57,706 nucleotides of DNA, taken from positions 1 to 57,706 of the forward strand of contig NZ_JBEBUX010000008.1 in assembly GCF_040393045.1 (NCBI RefSeq). The letters are read 5' to 3'. This document shows positions 25,404-33,221 of the stretch, piece by piece. Below the pieces are notes generated by a model, which searched no databases, was not told the DNA's origin, and saw nothing but the letters and a program-made list of their open reading frames with translations. The translations under genes and the position numbers were made by a program. Origin of the DNA: Pollutimonas bauzanensis_A. GTDB taxonomy: Bacteria > Pseudomonadota > Gammaproteobacteria > Burkholderiales > Burkholderiaceae_B. Positions within the stretch are counted from its first letter, which is position 1. Each line of letters starts with the position of its first letter.

Positions 25404-25426
25404 TGTGTTGTCTCCGGTTTTTTTCT

Positions 25427-25450
25427 ATATCGCTAAGGAAATGGCGATAT
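25427..25450. promoter_or_regulatory. Dyad in the bug promoter (candidate LysR site)
   Basis: ATATCGC-N10-GCGATAT, perfect 7-base arms. It lies 24 bases upstream of the bug start codon in the divergent lysR-bug gap. The symmetry and A/T-rich ends are compatible with a LysR-type activation or operator site. Confidence 0.5.
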
Positions 25451-25469
25451 GGTGAATGTTAATATAATG

Positions 25470-25504
25470 AATGAAGTAAATAATGTCGAAAATAACACTT
25501 CATT
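25470..25504. promoter_or_regulatory. Second dyad in the lysR-bug gap
   Basis: AATGAAGT-N19-ACTTCATT, perfect 8-base arms in a very A/T-rich stretch, 55 bases before the lysR start. Together with the neighbouring 7-10-7 dyad it could form a two-part LysR-type site controlling both directions. Confidence 0.42.
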
Positions 25505-25558
25505 AGTTCCTTGTGCGACTTAATCGTCTGATGCTCCCCTTTCGACTCGAGTGCTTAT

Positions 25559-26482
25559 ATGGATGCGATTTCCGATCTGGGTTTCTTTGTCTTGCTTGCC
25601 AAGTGTGCAACGCTTGCGCGCGCGGCTCAGGAATTGGGCATCACGCCTCCTACCGTCAGCAAACGTCTGGCCGCGGTGGAGCAGCGCCTGGGCGTACGGT
25701 TGATGAATCGCACGACACGCCGAATCAGCCTTACGGCAGAAGGCGAAGCTTATTTGGCAGAGGGTTCCCGGCTGCTGAACGAACTGAATATCCTGGAACA
25801 GACTGTGGCCGGAGGCCGGGCGGTTCCGCGTGGGTTGTTAAGAGTCCATGCGACGCTGGGTTTTGGCCGACGCCATATCGTTCCGGCGATATCCCGGTTT
25901 ATACGAGCTCATCCCGAGGTCGAGGTTCAATTGCATTTGTCCGATCGGCCGGTGAATTTGGTCGAACAAGGTTTCGACATCGCCATTCGATTTGGCGATA
26001 TTCCGGACTCCCGGCTAACGGCGCGCACCATCGCGTTCAACCGGCGTTTGCTATGCGCGTCTCCGCAGTATCTTCTTGAGGCCGGCGAGCCCGCACGCCC
26101 TGCCGAGCTGCCGTCGCACAATTGCATCATTATCCGGGAAAGCGACGAAACCTACGGTACCTGGCATCTTTCCAGCGGCGCACGCAGCGAAACCATCAAA
26201 GTGCGCGGACGGGTCAGCGCCAATGACGGGGAATCCGCTTTGGCATGGGCACTGGACGGCCATGGCATTTTAATGCGCTCGGAGTGGGATGCCGCCCCTT
26301 ATCTACGATCAGGCCGGCTTCGCCAAGTGCTGCCAGACTGGACCTTGCCTTCAGCCAATATTTTTGCCGTATATCCGACTCGGCACAATCTTTCAGCCAA
26401 GACTCGTGCGTTCGTTGACGGCTTGGTGGATTGGTTTGTCGCACAGCGCCGACCCGACGACACGCCGGATGCCCGGTGGTAA
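25559..26482 (+). CDS. LysR-family regulator divergent from bug-leuCD
   Basis: A 307-residue LysR regulator. N-terminal helix-turn-helix: FFVLLAKCATLARAAQELGITPPTVSKRLAAVEQRLGVRLMNRTTRRISLTAEGEAYL. Effector domain features include GLLRVHATLGFGRRHIVPAISRFIRAHPEVEVQLHLSDRPVNLVEQGFDIAIRFGDIPDSRLTARTI. It belongs to the CrgA/DmlR-like subgroup judged by these segments. DmlR-type members control dicarboxylate catabolism, in keeping with the divergent receptor/dehydratase operon. Confidence 0.9.
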   Translation: MDAISDLGFFVLLAKCATLARAAQELGITPPTVSKRLAAVEQRLGVRLMNRTTRRISLTAEGEAYLAEGSRLLNELNILEQTVAGGRAVPRGLLRVHATLGFGRRHIVPAISRFIRAHPEVEVQLHLSDRPVNLVEQGFDIAIRFGDIPDSRLTARTIAFNRRLLCASPQYLLEAGEPARPAELPSHNCIIIRESDETYGTWHLSSGARSETIKVRGRVSANDGESALAWALDGHGILMRSEWDAAPYLRSGRLRQVLPDWTLPSANIFAVYPTRHNLSAKTRAFVDGLVDWFVAQRRPDDTPDARW

Positions 26483-26540
26483 GCTGCGGCGGAAATTGCT
26501 TGTATTATCCTAGGCCTGTTCATGGCGAAAGGATGGCTTG

Positions 26541-26876
26541 ATGCTGATCTTGAAAACCCTGGCGCTGTTTACCGCCACGGCATTGGCCGAAATTATCGGC
26601 TGTTACTTGCCGTATGTATGGCTGCGTAAAGGCGGACCTGTCTGGCTGCTGATTCCGGCCGCCGCCAGTCTGGTGCTGTTTGTGTGGCTGCTTACCTTGC
26701 ACCCTGCGGCAAGCGGCCGGGTCTATGCTGCGTACGGCGGTGTATATGTTGCGAGCGCGTTGATATGGCTAAGGGTGGTTGACGGCATAAAGCTCAGCAC
26801 CCTGGACTGGATAGGCGCCGGCATCACCGTGCTCGGGATGGTGATCATCGCGTCTGGCTGGCACAGCCAGGCCTGA
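26541..26876 (+). CDS. YnfA/UPF0060-family membrane protein
   Basis: A 111-residue protein with four hydrophobic helices. The opening LFTATALAEIIGCYLPYVWLRKGG, the middle GRVYAAYGGVYVASALIWLRVVDG and the end DWIGAGITVLGMVIIASGW are highly characteristic of the UPF0060 (YnfA) family, which is related in fold to small multidrug-resistance transporters. Function is unsettled. The ATG directly after a TTG codon is the more likely start; GGA lies 7 bases upstream. Confidence 0.92.
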   Translation: MLILKTLALFTATALAEIIGCYLPYVWLRKGGPVWLLIPAAASLVLFVWLLTLHPAASGRVYAAYGGVYVASALIWLRVVDGIKLSTLDWIGAGITVLGMVIIASGWHSQA

Positions 26877-26891
26877 GCAGTTTTTCTCATG

Positions 26892-27299
26892 TTACGGTTG
26901 GGCGGTTGAGGCTGCCTTCGCCAAATCCGCAAGAATCGGACAGTCCGGCCGATTATCCCCATGGCAGCAATTCGCCAAATGCGTCAACTCGTCTCTGATC
27001 GATTGCAGCTTGGCAATATCTTCATCAAGTTCCGCAATGTACTGCCGGGCAAGCTGTTTGACGTCGGCACTTTTACGGTCCTTATCCTGCCATAGTCCTA
27101 CCAATGTTTTGATACGTTCCAATGAAAAACCCAAATCTCGGGAACGTTTTATAAAACGCAGAACCTGTACTTCTTGCTCCGAATACTGGCGGTAGCCGGA
27201 TTCGGATCGCGAAATCTGGTTTATCAGGCCTATACTTTCATAGTACCGGATCATTTTCGCGGTAACCCCGGAACCTGCCGCCGCCTGACCAATGTTCAT
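26892..27299 (-). CDS. cueR: CueR-type copper-responsive MerR regulator
   Basis: A 135-residue MerR-family regulator. MNIGQAAAGSGVTAKMIRYYESIGLI is the DNA-binding start, followed by a long dimerisation helix. The metal loop CCHGDNRPDCPIL has Cys112 and Cys120, the same positions as E. coli CueR, indicating Cu(I)/Ag(I) sensing; Cys111 is an extra cysteine often seen. A longer frame reaching 27461 would cover the copZ promoter and is rejected. It is divergent from the copper chaperone gene and would activate it by untwisting the long-spacer promoter between them. Confidence 0.93.
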   Translation of the reverse strand: MNIGQAAAGSGVTAKMIRYYESIGLINQISRSESGYRQYSEQEVQVLRFIKRSRDLGFSLERIKTLVGLWQDKDRKSADVKQLARQYIAELDEDIAKLQSIRDELTHLANCCHGDNRPDCPILADLAKAASTAQP

Positions 27300-27340
27300 G
27301 CTCGCACCTTTAAGAAAATCAATCTCGTCGTCGTAAGCGC

Positions 27341-27371
27341 TTGACACTGCCATCGTGGCAAGGTTTACGCT
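27341..27371 (+). promoter_or_regulatory. CueR-controlled promoter of copZ
   Basis: TTGACA (27341-27346) and TACGCT (27366-27371) are separated by 19 bases, the diagnostic long spacer of MerR-family promoters. Within the spacer is the dyad TGCCA-TCG-TGGCA. The copZ ATG follows 32 bases after the -10. Confidence 0.88.
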
Positions 27372-27402
27372 ATACCCGTTATAACTCATCTCGGAGAAGG
27401 TA

Positions 27403-27603
27403 ATGTTTGAATTTGAAGTAAATGATATGACTTGCGGCCATTGCGTGGGCGTGATCACCAAAGCCCTTGACCAGGCAGTGCCCGGCGCTACCGTCGAAAT
27501 CGACTTGCCCGCTCACCGTGTTCGGGTAAGCGGCAGTGTCGACGCCCAGGCTGTTGAAAACGTCATTCGCGATGCGGGTTATTCGCCGGTCAAGAAAAAC
27601 TAA
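27403..27603 (+). CDS. copZ: CopZ-type copper chaperone (HMA domain)
   Basis: A 66-residue cytoplasmic metallochaperone with one heavy-metal-associated domain. Copper-binding MTCGHC has Cys11 and Cys14. The ferredoxin-like fold is suggested by GVITKALDQAVPGATVEIDLPAHRVRVSG and AVENVIRDAGYSPV. GGAGAAGG precedes the ATG. It usually feeds Cu(I) to a CopA ATPase, but no copA lies within the window. Controlled by the divergent CueR. Confidence 0.92.
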   Translation: MFEFEVNDMTCGHCVGVITKALDQAVPGATVEIDLPAHRVRVSGSVDAQAVENVIRDAGYSPVKKN

Positions 27604-27743
27604 GCAGCGAAACTGCGGAATTCATTTTGATTTTCTTAAAGACATGCGCATATGGAAACTTCCTGCGTACTAAAGATGAGGCTTGCCATCATGTCAAGGT
27701 CAAGTACCGCGGAAAATAATTGAATATCTTCTTAAGACAGGTG

Positions 27744-27765
27744 GCGCAGGCTGATCTGTCTGCGC
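27744..27765 (+). repeat. Hairpin 1 in the leader of the PRC-barrel gene
   Basis: GCGCAG-N10-CTGCGC, a perfect 6-base stem. It is the first of two hairpins in the leader upstream of the PRC-barrel gene. Confidence 0.4.
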
Positions 27766-27770
27766 GTGGG

Positions 27771-27805
27771 CACACCGCTTGCTTGCGTAGTGGCGAGGCG
27801 GTGTG
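27771..27805 (+). repeat. Hairpin 2 in the leader of the PRC-barrel gene
   Basis: CACACCGC-N19-GCGGTGTG, a perfect 8-base stem ending 15 bases before the ribosome-binding site. There is no T tract, so it is not a terminator. It may be a structured 5' untranslated region or an operator. Confidence 0.45.
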
Positions 27806-27832
27806 TTATCGCGATCAATGAGGAGAATACGC

Positions 27833-28612
27833 ATGTTACGTACTGTAGATAGTATCGAAGGATACACAATCCAGGCAACCGACGGGGATCTAGGTAGCGT
27901 TAAAGAGGTGTTCTTTGATGACGAGCGCTGGGGAGTCCGTTATCTAGTGGTGGAAACCGGATCATGGCTATCCAGCCGGCGGGTGCTGATCTCGCCCTAT
28001 TCCGTAACAGGCATCGACACCACTGTTGAAAGCATATCCGTGTCGCTGACCCGAGAGCAGGTAAAGAACAGCCCAGATATTGATACGCACCAACCCATAT
28101 CCCGGCAGCTTGAAGGCGCTTATTCTCAATACTATGGTTATGGCAATTACTGGACAGGGCCTTACTTGTGGGGTGTGGGCGGGCTGCCGGAATATCCCAT
28201 GCCTGATGCAGGTAGCGTCCCGCGCGCCACAGAGCGCCCCGAAGATCTGATGGACCGCGCCTCAGACCAGCCACAAGACACCCATTTGCGTAGCAGCGAG
28301 AAAGTCAGTGGCTACCATATTCTTGGCACCGATGATGAAATCGGGCACGTAAAGGATTTTATCTTCGATGACGCCGATTGGGCCATCCGGTACTTGCTGG
28401 TTGATACCAGAAATTGGTGGCCAGGCGGGAAAAAGGTGTTGTTGGGAACGCAATGGATTACGCGTATCGACTGGACCGATTCAACAGTGCAGTCCAGCCT
28501 TACACGTGATCAAATCAAGAATAGCCCCGAATATGATGAAGACATGCCGTTGGATCGGGATTATGAAACCCGGCTGCACGAATTTTATGGGAAATCGGGT
28601 TATTGGGATTAA
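27833..28612 (+). CDS. Protein with two PRC-barrel domains
   Basis: A 259-residue soluble protein with a duplicated PRC-barrel unit. The first copy is near residues 5-85 (VDSIEGYTIQATDGDLGSVKEVFFDDERWGVRYLVVETGSWLSSRRVLISP...). The second is near 155-240 (SSEKVSGYHILGTDDEIGHVKDFIFDDADWAIRYLLVDTRNWWPGGKKVLL...). A linker rich in Tyr/Gly/Pro joins them. PRC barrels occur in photosynthetic reaction centre H subunit and RimM and in many stress-linked proteins of unknown role. AGGAG is 7 bases before the ATG. Its last 4 bases overlap the convergent deacetylase gene. Confidence 0.87.
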   Translation: MLRTVDSIEGYTIQATDGDLGSVKEVFFDDERWGVRYLVVETGSWLSSRRVLISPYSVTGIDTTVESISVSLTREQVKNSPDIDTHQPISRQLEGAYSQYYGYGNYWTGPYLWGVGGLPEYPMPDAGSVPRATERPEDLMDRASDQPQDTHLRSSEKVSGYHILGTDDEIGHVKDFIFDDADWAIRYLLVDTRNWWPGGKKVLLGTQWITRIDWTDSTVQSSLTRDQIKNSPEYDEDMPLDRDYETRLHEFYGKSGYWD

Positions 28613-30609
28613 GGCTGGGTTGTGTTCGCTGCGAGCACTTTAGACGCGCGGGGTTCCAGGAGTCGGGCGACTGCAAGCGGCTCGATATACGTGGAAGCGT
28701 GTTGTTGTACTTGACCGAAAGCGCCGCCACCGTTGCTCGGCGGCGCGCTTGTTTGCACTGGGTCGGCCCAGACACCCTGGCGCCTGGCCCTGACCCAATA
28801 GGTTTGAGGGACGTCCGCACTGCGTGCCGCGACATAGAGCGCGCCGTTTATCGTACCCAGGGCGGGCAGTGACGCGACATGTTCCGCAAGTTTGCTGGCC
28901 TGCCCCGCTTCCATCAGCCACAAAGCGCCGCCGCTATTTTCTATGGCTGCTACTGCAACCGCGCCTTTTTCATTGAGGCTGACTGCAGGACTTCCGATAT
29001 AGGCCACGCCCAGGTCCGCAGGCTTGGACCACGCGCTGTGGGCGCTACCTGCTTGTTTCTGGAGTACACGCAACATATGGCCACTGACTTTATCGCGAAA
29101 ATACAGTTCTATCAGGCCGTCGATGTTGCGCAAAGCGGCCAGCCCCCCGCTGCTTTCCGGCAACGGCAGTTTCCACCATGGCGACCACACTTCTTTCGCC
29201 GGGGGATGCAGGCTGACCCATATGCCTCCGCTGGTGTCTGCCGCAAAAAGCGCAAGCTCGCCATTGCCATCGGCGGCTATAGAGATACCGGGCAGTGCGC
29301 CAGGCAAAGGCGGCAGCGTACGCCATGCGGCCCAGCCGGCTCCGGTTAGCATCGGTGTGGTTGAGTGGAAAAAGCCATCATTGCCCATGGCAATCGCCAT
29401 TGGCGGACCTTGGGTAGAAACCGTCGGCAAGGCGATCAGACGGGAGCCTTGTATCATTTCCCAGCCCTGCCAGTTGCCTGCGGCTTGCTGGGTATTGGCC
29501 CACATCAGGCCGTTTGCGTCACGTGCAAAAACACCTGCTAGCCCATCCTGGTAATCAAATGCCATGATGGAATCGGAAGTGCGACCGCCAAGGCTGGCCC
29601 AATGGCTGCTGGCGCTTTGCCACACATTGGCAGCCCGATTGGCTTCGCCTACGGTAAACAGGGAAAAGCCGAGACCAGGGCCTGGTAATAAAATGGGCGG
29701 CGCATTGCGGCGAGATACATAGTAGCTACGTCCCACCCATGCGGCAGCGGGACCGGCCGGTTCCTGGCAAAGTTTGCCTTCAGTGCAGTATCGATAGTCA
29801 TTCCAGGCATAGCGCCGGAATGTTTCCGTCTTTTCACTGGTTTCCATGGCCGACAAATTGGCGTCGCGTTCCTGGCTGGGGTAGTCTACGTAGGCGACTT
29901 CCGCATAATTGCCGGGTTCTTGGGCAATGGCCTCGTGGACCAGTTTTGCGCTGGCGATATGATCAGGATGGTCATGTCCTATGCAGCGCCAGCACAGCTC
30001 GGTATATGGAATCGTAATGCTGTCGTCAAGGTGGCGTACCGTGGACGGTTGGTACTCCTGGATGATTTGCTTGATTACCGTAACGAGATCCTGACGCGAA
30101 TAGTGTTCGACGGCTGGACCCAGGGAGTCCACGCTGTGCCCCGGTACTGATTCGGTTTGACTTAATGGAGTCAGGCTGCCCCACCCTTTTCCTAGCCATG
30201 GGTCTGTCAATCGCATATGCAACAAGCGCACGCGCTTATTGCCATTGAGCGTGAACCGAGCAAGGCGTCGCGAGCCGAATGCGGCGAAGTCTTCGACCCA
30301 GATGTTAGGTTCCTGGGCCATATAAGCGTAGGCCGCGCGCACCCCTCGCTCGCGGCCTAGCATATAGTGCTCTCCCTCGCCCCTTTCGCTGGCAGTCAGG
30401 TAAACGATTTCTACACAACCGCCCGCTTCGATGGTGGATTCAATATCGGGATTCATAAAGAGCAGATCGTCGTCCTGGTGAGGGACAAAGACCAGATCTT
30501 TGATGCCGTTGCATTGAACCAACGATGGGCCGGCCCAGCTTGTGCTGATGCCGCCTGCTATAACAACAAGCGCGCAGCACCATGCTGACAAGGACCGGAT
30601 GATTTTCAA
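28609..30609 (-). CDS. Secreted PIG-L (LmbE-like) deacetylase fused to a lectin-like propeller
   Basis: A 666-residue exported protein with a signal peptide ending SWAGPS. The N-terminal PIG-L domain (about 35-270) has a metal motif in FVPHQDDDLLF (His44, Asp46-48, a variant of the usual HPDD) and the second histidine motif GHDHPDHIASA. This family removes acetyl groups from N-acetylglucosamine-containing or related substrates. The remaining 370 or so residues are repeated blades, e.g. GLAGVFARDANGLMWANTQQ, ELALFAADTSGGIWVS and IELYFRDKVSGHMLRV, each ending in a W..W segment. These resemble PLL-type lectin propeller repeats. The target glycan is unknown. Confidence 0.8.
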   Translation of the reverse strand: MKIIRSLSAWCCALVVIAGGISTSWAGPSLVQCNGIKDLVFVPHQDDDLLFMNPDIESTIEAGGCVEIVYLTASERGEGEHYMLGRERGVRAAYAYMAQEPNIWVEDFAAFGSRRLARFTLNGNKRVRLLHMRLTDPWLGKGWGSLTPLSQTESVPGHSVDSLGPAVEHYSRQDLVTVIKQIIQEYQPSTVRHLDDSITIPYTELCWRCIGHDHPDHIASAKLVHEAIAQEPGNYAEVAYVDYPSQERDANLSAMETSEKTETFRRYAWNDYRYCTEGKLCQEPAGPAAAWVGRSYYVSRRNAPPILLPGPGLGFSLFTVGEANRAANVWQSASSHWASLGGRTSDSIMAFDYQDGLAGVFARDANGLMWANTQQAAGNWQGWEMIQGSRLIALPTVSTQGPPMAIAMGNDGFFHSTTPMLTGAGWAAWRTLPPLPGALPGISIAADGNGELALFAADTSGGIWVSLHPPAKEVWSPWWKLPLPESSGGLAALRNIDGLIELYFRDKVSGHMLRVLQKQAGSAHSAWSKPADLGVAYIGSPAVSLNEKGAVAVAAIENSGGALWLMEAGQASKLAEHVASLPALGTINGALYVAARSADVPQTYWVRARRQGVWADPVQTSAPPSNGGGAFGQVQQHASTYIEPLAVARLLEPRASKVLAANTTQP

Positions 30610-30680
30610 GATTTTGCTGTGTGATGAGGTACAGCGATTCTATTCTTTTTTTATCCGGTCGGGAGAGTATTTTTAATGCT

Positions 30681-32030
30681 TTATATAGTGTGTTTCTGGA
30701 ACAACGATTCCATCTCGCGGCGCACCTTGTAGGCGGGCGTATTGGTATCGATAGCGACATCGTCCCATACGACACATTGCCCTTTTTTAACCGGGCGCAG
30801 CAGCTTCACATTATGGGCAAGGCCCAAAGGCAAGCCCCCAAGTTGCTTGGATTTTCCGGCAGGTTGCAATTTCCCCCAGACGGTGTAGCCGCCCTCCCCG
30901 TCGAGCATTTCGCCGGCTTGCAAGTCGCGCTTCGCCGTGGCTACAACGTCGGCGACCCAATCCGTGGCAACACCGGTGGCTTCGCCGCGCAAGGCAACGG
31001 ATGCTACCGACATGCCGACTTCCAGTCCGATAAGATGCCAGCGTTTGTATAAGGTGAAGTAGCGTCCGCTGGGATCGGTATGAGCGTTGTATTCTTCGAA
31101 GCAGTTTTTGATGTAGTCGGTTTCGGCTTCTATCGTTACCCACACACCCATACGGATGTCGTAAGGAATACGGCGGCCATCGGCTTCCAGCGACGAGACG
31201 ACCTCTACCATGCCTTTGCGTTCCAGTACGCCGCCCTCGCTAATGGGGCGAGTCACGTATGGGATGTCTTCGATACTGGCCGGTGGATATAGCAAGCCAT
31301 TGGAAGGCACGCCCAGGCCTGTGGCATTGGCGACTGCGCAGCTTTCTATCGACGGCTTGGAGCCGTCCAGAAAGCTATTGAACATTTTTGGGTTCAGGCC
31401 ACCGCGTTCGGCTTGTTCAGGTGTCAAACCATAGTTGCCCCACACGGTCAGCGGCGTAGATTCAGAAAAATGGGGCAGCCATTTATGGCCGCGTCCGGCC
31501 GCAACGACGGGGAAGCCGCAGGTACGCGCCCAATCGACCAAGTCGCAAATAAGTGCAGGCTGATCCCCGAAAGCCATGGAATAGACCACGCCCGCCTGAG
31601 CCGCTTTGCGGCCTAGCAAAGGGCCGCAAAACGCATCGGCTTCGACAGTAACATTGACGACGTGCTTGCCACGTGCGAATGCCTCCAGGCAGTGCTCGAC
31701 GGCAGCCACTGGATTGCCTGTGCACTCGACGATGACATCGATTTCCGGGAGGCTGACCAACGCTTTCCAGTCGTCGGTAATCCAGGTGGCGCCGGAGCTA
31801 AGTGCAGCCTGTGCCGATACTGCTTGGGACTGTTCCGCCCGCCAGCCTACCCGCGCCAAGTTAGCGCGCGCTGTATCAGGAGAAAGGTCGGCGATGCCGA
31901 CCAGATGCACACCGGGCGTGCGCGGGATTTGGGCCAAATACATGGAGCCGAACTTGCCCGCGCCGATCAGGCCTATGCGTATTGGGTTATTGGCTGCCGC
32001 GCGTTGTCCAAGCTGTGAGTAAAGGCTCAT
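30681..32030 (-). CDS. Homoserine-dehydrogenase-like NAD(P) oxidoreductase, possible SAF domain
   Basis: A 449-residue cytoplasmic protein. A Rossmann fold opens at IRIGLIGAGKFGSMYLAQIPRTPGVHLVGIADLS (about 17-50), with IDVIVECTGNPVAAVEHCLEAFARGKHVVNVTVEAD as the next strand-helix region. The C-terminal 80 residues (AKRDLQAGEMLDGEGGYTVWGKL ... VKLLRPVKKGQCVVWDDVAIDTN) look like a SAF-type domain. This combination is annotated variously as dehydrogenase or 'flagellar biosynthesis FlgA-like'. The reaction is not established. It lies between the deacetylase and the toxin gene on the same strand without tight coupling to either. Confidence 0.75.
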   Translation of the reverse strand: MSLYSQLGQRAAANNPIRIGLIGAGKFGSMYLAQIPRTPGVHLVGIADLSPDTARANLARVGWRAEQSQAVSAQAALSSGATWITDDWKALVSLPEIDVIVECTGNPVAAVEHCLEAFARGKHVVNVTVEADAFCGPLLGRKAAQAGVVYSMAFGDQPALICDLVDWARTCGFPVVAAGRGHKWLPHFSESTPLTVWGNYGLTPEQAERGGLNPKMFNSFLDGSKPSIESCAVANATGLGVPSNGLLYPPASIEDIPYVTRPISEGGVLERKGMVEVVSSLEADGRRIPYDIRMGVWVTIEAETDYIKNCFEEYNAHTDPSGRYFTLYKRWHLIGLEVGMSVASVALRGEATGVATDWVADVVATAKRDLQAGEMLDGEGGYTVWGKLQPAGKSKQLGGLPLGLAHNVKLLRPVKKGQCVVWDDVAIDTNTPAYKVRREMESLFQKHTI

Positions 32031-32051
32031 GAGGTCTCCATGTGTGTCGTT

Positions 32052-32756
32052 TTATTTGGTTTTTTTGGGTACGGATTTAACGTAGTTTACCGTTGGTTCT
32101 TGAGAGCCCGTCCAGCTGAGGGTATAGGCTGCGCCGCGGCGCACATTGCCCACTAGTGCAGGACGGAAACAGGCCAGATTGGTGCCCCCTGGCTGCCTGA
32201 CACTTGGATACACAATACCCATGGAGCCAGAGTCCAGCAGTTGTTGTGCGAGTGTTTGCGAGGCAACATAGCTGCGGGGGTCGAGGCAAGCTTTGAATCC
32301 GGCAGCATGGCGAAGATCGTGGAATTCTGCGCTGAAGTCGGCCAGCAGTGCCTGATAGCTGATCTTGTCGTGGAAGTAGTCGATTTCGGTATATTCCACG
32401 ATTTTGTGGAATATGATTTCCGCAAGTGCCGTGGCTTCATCGAAAGCGCAATACCATGCACCGCGTTCACCGTTATTGAAACGGCTGCCTTCCGGTCGCG
32501 GATAAGCGTAAGCCGCATTGATGATGCGGAAATTGGGAACGCCGAAGACTAGCTCGTCAACGCCTATGCCGGGCATGGCTCCCCTTTCGGCGCTCAGGCG
32601 CTGGTTGGTGGCGTTGTCCAGGTCGAACAAGTCTTTCAAGTGGGAGGCATTGTTTGACAAGGGGGCCAGGACGGAATCCTCTTGGTCGGCAAAGCGCGAA
32701 GGCAGTAGCCGCCAGGTATCCAATTGGCGAACCAGCGTCAGCGGTGGTACGCGCAT
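32052..32756 (-). CDS. RES-domain toxin (predicted NAD+-degrading)
   Basis: A 234-residue RES-family protein. The key segments are YPRPEGSRFNNGERGAWYCAFDEATALAEIIFH (conserved Arg and Glu) and GSMGIVYPSVRQPGGTNLACFRPAL (conserved Ser and following region), which give the family its R-E-S name. Characterised members deplete NAD+ and are toxic. The ATG overlaps the antitoxin stop codon as TAATG, the usual antitoxin-first arrangement. Length is within the family range. Whether this copy is active cannot be judged by eye, but nothing looks broken. Confidence 0.85.
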   Translation of the reverse strand: MRVPPLTLVRQLDTWRLLPSRFADQEDSVLAPLSNNASHLKDLFDLDNATNQRLSAERGAMPGIGVDELVFGVPNFRIINAAYAYPRPEGSRFNNGERGAWYCAFDEATALAEIIFHKIVEYTEIDYFHDKISYQALLADFSAEFHDLRHAAGFKACLDPRSYVASQTLAQQLLDSGSMGIVYPSVRQPGGTNLACFRPALVGNVRRGAAYTLSWTGSQEPTVNYVKSVPKKTK

Positions 32757-33193
32757 TACATGCCGCCGCGGCGGGCGTCGAGCAGAGCACGCACAGTTTG
32801 CATGGCCAGCAGCCCGCCTTCCTGCATATAGCGCAGCGGTGTCTTGCCGCCAAAAATGACGTTGCGATTAGGTAAGCTGACCCACAAGTCGGCAAGTTCG
32901 TCGCCGTAAAGGATATGCAGGGCTTTATAGATACCCACCAGGTAGGAAATACGCGTAATGCGGTCGACTTCCAGGATGCGGCCGGGTTTTTTCTTCCACT
33001 CGTAGAACGCGCTGCTGGAAACGCCGCCTAGCAAGATGCAGGCGTCTTCATCACGCAGCTTCCAGGCTTGGGCCAGCTTGAAAAAACCTTGCAAGGCTGA
33101 TTTGGACAAGCGTTCGCGTTCAGCCTTGTCGTTAAGGTCGATGACGGCGGCCGGTTCAAACCGGCTTAGCGGATAAGCGTAGGCCAAGCTCAT
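32756..33193 (-). CDS. Xre/MbcA/ParS-family antitoxin (DUF2384)
   Basis: A 145-residue partner of the RES toxin. The N-terminal half has a helix-turn-helix-like region (LRDEDACILLGGVSSSAFYEWKKKP). The C-terminal DUF2384 part has RISYLVGIYKALHILYGDELADLWVSLPNRNVIFGGKTPLRYMQEGGLLAMQTVRALLDARRGG, a typical toxin-binding region. AGGAG 7 bases before the ATG gives strong translation. A dyad 29 bases upstream is a candidate autoregulatory operator. Confidence 0.87.
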   Translation of the reverse strand: MSLAYAYPLSRFEPAAVIDLNDKAERERLSKSALQGFFKLAQAWKLRDEDACILLGGVSSSAFYEWKKKPGRILEVDRITRISYLVGIYKALHILYGDELADLWVSLPNRNVIFGGKTPLRYMQEGGLLAMQTVRALLDARRGGM

Positions 33194-33221
33194 GATGATC
33201 TCCTGTTATGGCTATTTTAGT

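Noticed and set aside
32052..33193. RES/Xre locus as part of an antiphage island
   Set aside because: Neighbours are ordinary metabolic and transport genes, with no integrase, repeats or other defence genes in view.
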